Shown here: piece after piece, positions 1 through 5,181 of the stretch
Numbering within the stretch: the first letter of the stretch is position 1
Layout of the letters: the number at the start of each line of letters is the position of its first letter
Program-made: the position numbers and the translations under genes
From: Dysgonamonadaceae bacterium
GTDB taxonomy: Bacteria; Bacteroidota; Bacteroidia; Bacteroidales; Azobacteroidaceae
Length of the DNA stretch: 5,181 bases
Assembly (NCBI GenBank): GCA_031282925.1
Contig: JAITCT010000267.1
Span: 1 to 5,181, forward strand
Direction: 5' to 3'
The notes under the pieces: generated by a model
Told to the model about the DNA's origin: nothing
The model's input: only the letters and a program-made list of their open reading frames with translations
Databases searched by the model: none

Positions 1-46
1 AAGGTAATAAGGTCAGGGAATTTTAATTATTAACACGCTCTTGCTA

Positions 47-88
47 CTGAGGTTGTTTTGTTGGAGAAAATAAGGTGAAAATGAGGTT
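47..88. repeat. Direct repeat, copy 1
   Basis: This 42-base unit begins CTGAGGTTGTTTTGTT (47-62) and ends TAAGGTGAAAATGAGGTT (71-88). It shares both ends with copy 2 at 123-163: the first 16 bases are identical and the last 18 differ at one position. The 7-8 bases between the conserved ends are not conserved. The copies are offset by 76 bases at their left ends. Confidence 0.7.
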
Positions 89-104
89 TATATCCAACTG
101 CCAA

Positions 105-148
105 TTATTTAAATGACAAAACCTGAGGTTGTTTTGTTATTTAAATAA
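105..148. repeat. 18-bp AT-rich inverted repeat with 8-base loop
   Basis: Arms 105-122 (TTATTTAAATGACAAAAC) and 131-148 (GTTTTGTTATTTAAATAA) pair over all 18 positions. The only non-Watson-Crick pair is G115 with T138, which becomes a G-U wobble in plus-strand RNA. The loop is CTGAGGTT. No T-run follows on either strand, so it is not a canonical terminator. It overlaps the second copy of a direct repeat. Function unknown; a protein-binding palindrome or mobile-element remnant is possible. Confidence 0.65.
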
Positions 149-163
149 GGTGGAAATGAGGTT
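123..163. repeat. Direct repeat, copy 2
   Basis: This 41-base unit begins CTGAGGTTGTTTTGTT (123-138) and ends TAAGGTGGAAATGAGGTT (146-163). Its first half supplies the loop and part of the right arm of the inverted repeat at 105-148. A shorter echo, AATAAGGT, also occurs at 6-13, so the repeat family may continue past the left edge. Confidence 0.7.
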
Positions 164-284
164 ATTAATCACATTCGGCAGTGCGACAATTTGAAATACA
201 CCTCTGTTGCGCTTACTTCCGTAGCTGTGTAGATTTCAAAATATCATCAAAAAAGGCGTATATTGCAACGCCCCTTATAAACAC

Positions 285-344
285 AGTCAATCCTCCTTTT
301 TCTTGTGTGTTTGAATATCACAAAATCAGGAGGATTGACTTTTT
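285..344 (+). terminator. 13-bp perfect hairpin with T-run, terminator-like on the plus strand
   Basis: AGTCAATCCTCCT (285-297) is exactly complementary to AGGAGGATTGACT (328-340), with a 30-base loop. On the plus strand the stem runs straight into T340-T344 and then ATCTT. That fits an intrinsic terminator for a plus-strand transcript, yet no plus-strand gene is visible to its left, and the loop is long. On the minus strand only GTGTTTATAA follows, a poor T-run. A second 5-bp helix is possible inside the loop (303-307 with 319-323). Alternatives are a relic of a small mobile element or a regulatory hairpin. Confidence 0.35.
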
Positions 345-360
345 ATCTTACAACTGTTCT

Positions 361-396
361 CCGGATTGCTTCACCGCTTTGCGGTTCGCAATGACG
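361..396. repeat. Dispersed palindromic intergenic repeat ('cattgcg...gcaat' type)
   Basis: Imperfect hairpin: ATTGC (365-369) pairs with GCAAT (388-392) and ACCGC (373-377) with GCGGT (381-385), around a TTT loop with a 3x2 internal loop. Flanking bases give GGATTGCTTC...TTCGCAATGACG. From general knowledge this resembles a short repeat scattered between genes in several phyla, including Bacteroidota, which often yields spurious peptides containing 'FAMTA'. It starts 31 bases past the lipoprotein stop, a usual location for such elements. It could help end or stabilise the transcript, but no T-run follows on the minus strand. Confidence 0.6.
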
Positions 397-427
397 GCTG
401 CGACATGATTATAAGCAACAACTTGAA

Positions 428-2362
428 TTACTTAATATATTTGTAGTACTCGTCGTCATCGGCGCAATCCCACCAGACGGGGCAGGAGAGAATTGTTCGC
501 AAGGCAGCTTCTTTATTGGAAGCCGTCCAGTTTTCCGAATTATAATTTACCTCGTGCTGACATTGCTGGAAACGGCGCGGCCAATAGCGGGGATCGTTCG
601 GTTCGCTACCCGGATAGCATTGTTGTCCGGTGGCATTAAATTCAGACGGACGTCCGAAATCGGGATATACTACGCCAAATTCCCCCGGCGCCGAGAAGTT
701 GAACCGGCGCATATCCGTCCAGTTCTGCATGGTCATCGACATGGCAATCTGTTTTTGTTGCATGATTTTTGCCATGGTCAATTCGGATGCGTTTTGAGCT
801 ACTGCCGCGCTTGACAGGAACGCCTCAATTTCGTCGCCCGGGATTATTTCTTTACCCACAACTTGCGGATATTCTTTCAGTTTTTCGTTCATTGCTTCCA
901 TGTGCGCACGGATACCTGCCTTGTACGCCTGTACGGCTTCCGCTTTTTGATTTTGACGGAACAATACTTCCGCTTTGATAAAGCACATTTCGTGGTAACA
1001 AACCAGGTGGGCGGGCGCATCGGCGCGGATATAGAAACTGCCGGTCGAATTAACATTGATATGTTTGTCGGGATCGAACGCCGGATTTGCCCATCGCATT
1101 CCGTTATAACGGTTGGCATAGTAACGATCATCCTTTGCATCCGGTTCTAAAATGCCGTTATTGATTATCCGGTCCATACGGTCGGAATAGACCGATACAT
1201 AGACCGAATCGCCCTGCCGCGTGAGTTTTGTACTGGCGGTGTACCAGCGATTCAAGTAAGCCGGATCATTTTTAGCGGCTTCCGTGCCGGCAACGACTAA
1301 TCCGGAAGGATGAGTAGTAGTTGTTCCCGGTTTTGTAGCGTGGATTTCAAACGCCACAGGTCCGCCGTCCAAACGGATATTCGAGTTAATCAAATCCACT
1401 CCCTGCGATAACCGCCATTCTTTTCCGTTGGGACCGTTAAATTCGGCGCTTGGGATAATTCGTGTAGCACGCGGATCTTGTACATGAGTGCCTCCTGTGA
1501 AATCGTTAGTCAACAAATCGGTGTACCATTTACTCAAGCGCTGCACTGTGCTGCCTGCGTTCGTATGTTGAAGCGCTGCAACGACCTCTGCTTTGTCCGA
1601 TACATCGCTGCTAATGAAGCGCATCACCGTATTGTCGGCTACCGATTGAGGCGCTTTGTCAAGAGCGTCAAGTATGGCTTCCGGGTCGTATTCCGATTTC
1701 TTTTTACTGATATTATTCAGCCAGCGGGCTTTCAGGCCATAAGCGAGCTTGATCCATTTCCGGGCGTCTCCTCCGTTCCATATATCTCCTTCCGACAAGG
1801 GAGTTGCGGAGGCGGGTTGCGCTTTCGACAGATTTTCGATTGCTTTTTCCAGCATGTCCATACAGCCGTAATAGATGGTTTTCCCGTCATCGTACACGGG
1901 AGTAATACTCTTACCCAAAGCGTCGGTATAAGGCATTTCGCCATAGAGGTCCAGCATCAGCATAAAACCCCAGGCATGGATCAGTTGGGCGGCGCCCACA
2001 TAATGCCAGGCTTCTTCGGACGTCGCTTTATCAATCAACGGCTGCAGGTTGGATGCGCAATAAACGAACCATCCCTGATAAGGCCATGTAGCGGAAGCAA
2101 GCGGAACATCCCACCGGATAATAGCGTCGTTGCTGTTGCTGGTAGAGCCTATTTTAGTAATATTCTGGGTAATCCAGGATGCACGGGTACCCGAAGATTC
2201 ATAAGCATCGACGAATTGCATCTGGATGGAACGCAGGCGGAGGTCGGGAGAAGGAACGGTATTACTTACTTTCGACGGGTCGTTGTTCACATCCAGCCAG
2301 TCGCTGCACGACAGCAGCGTACAAATAAAGAAAAGACTTATTATATAAACTGTTTTTTTCAT
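428..2362 (-). CDS. SusD-like nutrient-binding outer-membrane lipoprotein (SusD-like_2 type)
   Basis: Surface lipoprotein that, by family knowledge, caps the SusC barrel and captures ligand. The 644 residues open with a lipoprotein signal peptide (MKKTVYIISLFF...) and lipobox LLSC, with Cys19 as lipidation site. SDWLDVNNDPS follows, the Asn/Asp-Pro start typical of this group. Helical landmarks are QLIHAWGFMLMLDLYGEMPYTDAL (126-149, matching the family's 'GdiPYseAl'), YDDGKTIYYGCMDML (157-171), GDIWNGGDARKWIKLAYGLKAR (192-213), CYHEMCFIKAEVLFRQ (455-470, the TPR-like 'sEa.FlkAEa') and IMQQKQIAM...NWTDMRRFNF (533-556). A WPRRF...E..YNSENW motif lies near 594-612 and VWWD at 629-632. These fit SusD-like_2 (PF12771) better than classical SusD/RagB (PF07980). 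It looks longer than usual for the family, with the extra length mainly between residues 297 and 457. The mature part has eight cysteines besides Cys19. Start chosen for its signal peptide. Ligand unknown. Confidence 0.95.
   Translation of the reverse strand: MKKTVYIISLFFICTLLSCSDWLDVNNDPSKVSNTVPSPDLRLRSIQMQFVDAYESSGTRASWITQNITKIGSTSNSNDAIIRWDVPLASATWPYQGWFVYCASNLQPLIDKATSEEAWHYVGAAQLIHAWGFMLMLDLYGEMPYTDALGKSITPVYDDGKTIYYGCMDMLEKAIENLSKAQPASATPLSEGDIWNGGDARKWIKLAYGLKARWLNNISKKKSEYDPEAILDALDKAPQSVADNTVMRFISSDVSDKAEVVAALQHTNAGSTVQRLSKWYTDLLTNDFTGGTHVQDPRATRIIPSAEFNGPNGKEWRLSQGVDLINSNIRLDGGPVAFEIHATKPGTTTTHPSGLVVAGTEAAKNDPAYLNRWYTASTKLTRQGDSVYVSVYSDRMDRIINNGILEPDAKDDRYYANRYNGMRWANPAFDPDKHINVNSTGSFYIRADAPAHLVCYHEMCFIKAEVLFRQNQKAEAVQAYKAGIRAHMEAMNEKLKEYPQVVGKEIIPGDEIEAFLSSAAVAQNASELTMAKIMQQKQIAMSMTMQNWTDMRRFNFSAPGEFGVVYPDFGRPSEFNATGQQCYPGSEPNDPRYWPRRFQQCQHEVNYNSENWTASNKEAALRTILSCPVWWDCADDDEYYKYIK
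2306..2362 (-). other. Lipoprotein signal peptide of the SusD-like protein
   Basis: Residues 1-19: basic start (MKK), hydrophobic core (VYIISLFFICTL) and lipobox L16-L17-S18-C19, the pattern cut by signal peptidase II. The acidic residues soon after Cys19 (SDWLD) are compatible with the surface-export signal reported for Bacteroidetes lipoproteins. The match is suggestive, not proof, of surface display. Confidence 0.9.
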
Positions 2363-2375
2363 ATTCCTGATTTTT
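2363..2375 (-). promoter_or_regulatory. Intercistronic gap with A-rich leader and weak SD-like AGGA
   Basis: Thirteen bases separate the transporter stop (TAA, 2376-2378) from the lipoprotein ATG (2360-2362). The gap holds no promoter, so co-transcription is inferred. On the minus strand it is an A-run followed by AGGA at 2365-2368, only 2 nt before the ATG. That is too close for a standard Shine-Dalgarno. Start selection probably relies on the A-rich leader and coupling to upstream translation, as is usual in Bacteroidota. Confidence 0.45.
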
Positions 2376-5181
2376 TTAGAATGTTATATTAAAACCGAAT
2401 GAAACGCCCGATAATGCAGGGATACCGCAATAATCAATACCCACAGAACTTGAACCTACTGCACCCGAACCGGCTGCCGAAGTTTCGGGGTCCATTCCTT
2501 TATAATTGGTAAGCAATAACAAATTCTGGCCGGACAAAGTAGCCGTCAGCCCTTTGATTACCTTCTGCTTCGCCAGTATCTGCCGCGGGAGGGAGTAACT
2601 CAGCGAAACGGTGCGCAGACGCAGCCAGTTGGTATTTGTCATGAAATTGGCCGATTCCTTGAGATAAGCATCTTGCCAGTAGTTGTTGATGAGGTAACGG
2701 CCGCTTTGCTGCTGTATATTATTGCCCACCTTGATGTCGTACATTTTGTCCGCCTCGTAAGTAAACGTTCTCGGTTCGGAATAAACAGGATTATTCTCCG
2801 CATCCTTGCCGGTTTCAACCACACCTGTAAGCGTCAGTTTTTCCCGGTCGGCGGAGCGTGCGCTCATACCCTGTTCGGTCAGGTAATAATCCGTTCCGTT
2901 ATACACATGTCCTCCGATGCGGTATTCAAACAGAAGCGACAGGTTCCAGTTTTTATAGGAAAAGCTGTTGTTTAAACCGCCGAACAGTTTCGGTTCCCGG
3001 TTTCCTATTTCATGTGTCGTCAGGCCATCGTTCAACGGCATACCGGTGTTTTCATCCAGCACGAGGTATCCGTCCGGGCTTCTCCGCCATTCCGAACCGG
3101 AAATAGCCATAAAATTGCCCTTGTTGAACGAAGCGGCTTTCGCATTTCCTACTTGAACGTCGGTTACATACAGGATTTCAAGTCCGGGGAGCAAGTCGTC
3201 CACTTTTCCCCTGTTTCCCGATGCATTTAATGTAACATCCCAGGTGAAATTTTTCGTCAGGACAGGTTTGCCCGTAACGGTCAGTTCCATACCCCTGTTA
3301 TTAATTACGCCTGCATTGGTCATTAAGAGGATAAATCCGGTAGTCTGGCTCATACGCGGCTGCAATAACTGGTTGATACTCTTATTTTGATAATAAGTAT
3401 ATTCAAGTCCGAAGCGGTTGTTCAGGAATTTCAGATCGAATCCGTATTCTTGCGATTCCGTAATTTCCGGCGCCAGATAGGGATTGCCGCGCGTCCATTC
3501 GTCCCGGATACCTAATCCGTTGCCGTTATCATAAGTGGTATATTCCGGAGAATTCACATAAGTGTTGGTTACATAAGCGGCGGCGTCTTTACCTACTTTG
3601 GCATGGGAAGCGCGGATTTTTCCAAACGACAGGACGTCGCTTTCCGGCAACAGTTCGGTGAACAGGAAACTGCCCGATACCGACGGATAGAAATACGAGC
3701 GGTTGTTGACGGGCAAGGTGGAAGTCCAGTCGTTACGTCCGGTTAATGTCAGGTAAAATATGTTTTTCCATGACGCCCGGAATTCGCCGTATGCGCCGAC
3801 CAGACGTTTTTGTGTTTTTGATTGCGAAATGGATAAATCTTCTTTCGCCACGTTGGTAACGGCATAAAAACCGGGAATGATGAAATTCCAGGCTTTACGT
3901 CCGTTATAATTGATATCCGTACTTTCGGCGGTGGTACCCAATAACAAATTCAAATCGAAATGGCCGGCCTGCCTGTGCAGTGTCGTCATCAGGTTGGACG
4001 TCAAATATTCATAATTCCGGTCGTTTTCCGACAACAAACCTTTCTGGTATTCCAGGGATATACCGGATTGAGGCGATGAAAAGCGGGAGGTATGCTGGTC
4101 ATAGCGGTCGATACCCGCCACATAAGCTATATTCCACCAGGATGTTATGTTAAAATCCAGACGCACATTGGCCGTCAAGCGATTGGTTTTATCTTCCCTC
4201 GGCATTTTGTTCAATATCCAGTAGGGATTGTCGTAATCGTTTTGTATCAGTTCGCTTGGGAATAAACGGTATTTGCTTCCGTCATCGTTAAGCCAATGCT
4301 TCATATCCAAATCGCGCGGCCAGATATCGGCTGCCTGGATAGCGCCTTCGCCGTTGGAATTATACAACCCGCCGGATGTCAACGAACTGTTTTGGGTAGC
4401 TGACGAATAAGCTACATTGGCGCCCAATTTCAATTGGCCGTATTTTTGTTCCCCGTTGAAACGGAAAGTTGTTTTGTTGTAATCCGATTCCGGAACGATA
4501 CCGGTTTGATTATAATTGGATGCGGAAAAATAAAACGAACTGTTTGAAGAACCACCGGAAATGTTTACACTATTGTCCCAGATATTCGACGGCTGATAAA
4601 AAGAGCCCAAGTTGTCGTATATGGTTTCTCCCTCGGCAAACGGCGCGCCCCATGACTCCATGTCTGTCGTTGCTTCGCCTGCATACAGGGAGCCTGTGGA
4701 GTCGTAACGGCCTCTTTTGTATTTGCCTTGCTGTTCGGGCAAACGGTTAGCCCAGTTGGTTTGAAACTTGGAATTGAAACCTGCCTGAACAACGCCTTCC
4801 TGTCCTTTTTTGGTAGTGATTACAATCACGCCCGCAGCAGCGCGGGAGCCATATAAAGCCGCCGCCGCCGGGCCTTTCAATACCGATAAATTTTCGATAT
4901 CTTCGGGATTAATATCCATTATGCGGTTGCTGTAAGTAGAGTTGGTTGATTGAGCGCCGTCAAAAGAGCTGTTCCCGTTAATGCCGGTAGCGTTATCGTA
5001 AATGACGCCGTCCACTACAAACAGCGGCTGATTGTCGCGTTCGAGCGAGGTACCTCCCCGCAAAATGATATTGGCTCCGGCTCCGGCGCCCCCGCTGGTT
5101 TGCGTGATATTCACACCGGCAATTTTTCCGCTCAATGAGTTGAGGATATTGGCAGTCTTATTTTTCGCAATTTCGGAAGCG
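2376..5181 (-). CDS. SusC/RagA-family TonB-dependent outer-membrane transporter, 5'-truncated by the window edge
   Basis: Outer-membrane active transporter of the SusC/RagA type; by family knowledge it forms a 22-strand barrel with a plug and imports oligomers using TonB-ExbBD energy. About 934 residues are visible. The frame stays open to the right edge: the codons before 5135 read ASEIAKNKTANILNS, so the TTG at 5135 is an internal Leu codon, not the start. Plug motifs in visible-residue numbering are LSGKIAGV (16-23), LRGGTS (40-45), PLFVVDG (52-58) and YGSRAAAGVIVITTKKG (110-126). Barrel hallmarks follow: SWGAP (~176), NISGG (~206), LAPEITESQEYGFD (~565-580), NAGVINNRGMEL (~618-630) and LTNYKGMDPE near 890. 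It ends with GFNITF, a beta-signal with a terminal aromatic residue. The signal peptide, carboxypeptidase-regulatory-like domain and any TonB box are outside. The stop lies 13 nt before the SusD-like partner. No frameshift is seen. Substrate unknown. Confidence 0.96.
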   Translation of the reverse strand, partial: ASEIAKNKTANILNSLSGKIAGVNITQTSGGAGAGANIILRGGTSLERDNQPLFVVDGVIYDNATGINGNSSFDGAQSTNSTYSNRIMDINPEDIENLSVLKGPAAAALYGSRAAAGVIVITTKKGQEGVVQAGFNSKFQTNWANRLPEQQGKYKRGRYDSTGSLYAGEATTDMESWGAPFAEGETIYDNLGSFYQPSNIWDNSVNISGGSSNSSFYFSASNYNQTGIVPESDYNKTTFRFNGEQKYGQLKLGANVAYSSATQNSSLTSGGLYNSNGEGAIQAADIWPRDLDMKHWLNDDGSKYRLFPSELIQNDYDNPYWILNKMPREDKTNRLTANVRLDFNITSWWNIAYVAGIDRYDQHTSRFSSPQSGISLEYQKGLLSENDRNYEYLTSNLMTTLHRQAGHFDLNLLLGTTAESTDINYNGRKAWNFIIPGFYAVTNVAKEDLSISQSKTQKRLVGAYGEFRASWKNIFYLTLTGRNDWTSTLPVNNRSYFYPSVSGSFLFTELLPESDVLSFGKIRASHAKVGKDAAAYVTNTYVNSPEYTTYDNGNGLGIRDEWTRGNPYLAPEITESQEYGFDLKFLNNRFGLEYTYYQNKSINQLLQPRMSQTTGFILLMTNAGVINNRGMELTVTGKPVLTKNFTWDVTLNASGNRGKVDDLLPGLEILYVTDVQVGNAKAASFNKGNFMAISGSEWRRSPDGYLVLDENTGMPLNDGLTTHEIGNREPKLFGGLNNSFSYKNWNLSLLFEYRIGGHVYNGTDYYLTEQGMSARSADREKLTLTGVVETGKDAENNPVYSEPRTFTYEADKMYDIKVGNNIQQQSGRYLINNYWQDAYLKESANFMTNTNWLRLRTVSLSYSLPRQILAKQKVIKGLTATLSGQNLLLLTNYKGMDPETSAAGSGAVGSSSVGIDYCGIPALSGVSFGFNITF

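Larger units (their letters stand above)
1..427. other. Non-coding region downstream of the SusC/D pair, repeat-rich
   Basis: No credible gene is visible here. The only long open frame (181-408, plus strand, GTG start) runs through the hairpin at 285-340 and the dispersed repeat at 361-396, and its product looks like no known protein. Positions 1-170 are markedly AT-rich and carry direct and inverted repeats; 285-396 carries two hairpins. I found no match to the Bacteroides -7 motif (TAnnTTTG) in the stretches I scanned, and no clear minus-strand intrinsic terminator with a T-run after the lipoprotein stop. How the operon transcript ends is not evident. Confidence 0.7.

Noticed and set aside
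47..163. Possible CRISPR repeat-spacer unit (two ~42-nt repeats, 34-nt gap)
   Set aside because: There are only two copies, their centres are not conserved, and the gap pairs with the second repeat as a palindrome. The partial third echo at 6-13 is out of phase, and no cas gene is visible.
181..408. 75-codon plus-strand open frame with a GTG start
   Set aside because: It crosses the perfect hairpin at 285-340 and the dispersed repeat at 361-396. Its end (CFTALRFAMTAAT) is the repeat translated, and the product has no recognisable domain.
1..427. Bacteroides-type promoter (TTTG / TAnnTTTG) in the intergenic region
   Set aside because: The TTTG occurrences examined lack the TA at the required distance on the plus strand, and no CAAAnnTA was found for the minus strand. 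I cannot support a promoter call.
889..1140. Minus-strand 83-codon open frame, with other short frames inside the two genes
   Set aside because: They lie wholly within the lipoprotein or transporter genes in other frames, with no domain or initiation signal of their own.
1478..2392. 304-codon plus-strand open frame antisense to the SusD-like gene
   Set aside because: The minus strand here encodes a clear lipoprotein with family motifs and a lipobox. The antisense product has no coherent domain, so it is a shadow of that gene.
5133..5135. TTG as a possible start of the transporter
   Set aside because: The frame is open upstream to the window edge, and the preceding residues fit the family plug. 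This codon is the Leu of the LSGKIAGV motif.

Overview
The window reads as part of a Bacteroidota genome, probably order Bacteroidales. The basis is a tandem SusC-like / SusD-like outer-membrane nutrient uptake pair, an arrangement essentially confined to that phylum. The genes have moderate GC content, and the second gene has an A-rich leader with only a poorly placed Shine-Dalgarno-like motif. The genus cannot be fixed from the sequence.

Layout, following transcription on the minus strand (right to left). From the right edge to 2376 lies a SusC/RagA-family TonB-dependent transporter. It is open at its 5' end: about 934 residues are visible, and the signal peptide, the carboxypeptidase-regulatory-like domain and the start of the plug lie outside the window. 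After a 13-nt gap comes a complete 644-residue SusD-like lipoprotein (2362-428) of the SusD-like_2 / 'SusD/RagB family nutrient-binding outer membrane lipoprotein' type. The two are almost certainly co-transcribed. The transporter forms the energised barrel, and the lipoprotein forms the surface lid that captures the ligand and hands it over. No degradative enzyme, regulator or sigma/anti-sigma pair is in view, so the substrate (glycan or peptide) cannot be named.

Positions 1-427, downstream of the pair, hold no convincing gene but are rich in structure. There is an imperfect hairpin that resembles a widespread 'cattgcg...gcaat' dispersed intergenic repeat (361-396). There is a 13-bp perfect stem enclosing AGGAGG/CCTCCT, followed on the plus strand by a T-run (285-344). 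There is an 18-bp AT-rich palindrome (105-148) overlapping a ~42-nt direct repeat that occurs twice (47-88, 123-163), with the heptamer TGAGGTT four times.

The coding part is ordinary for Bacteroidota. The less explained material is the repeat-rich intergenic block, and, within the lipoprotein, an apparently enlarged central region and a cluster of cysteines. I see no clear evidence of a new biological system.
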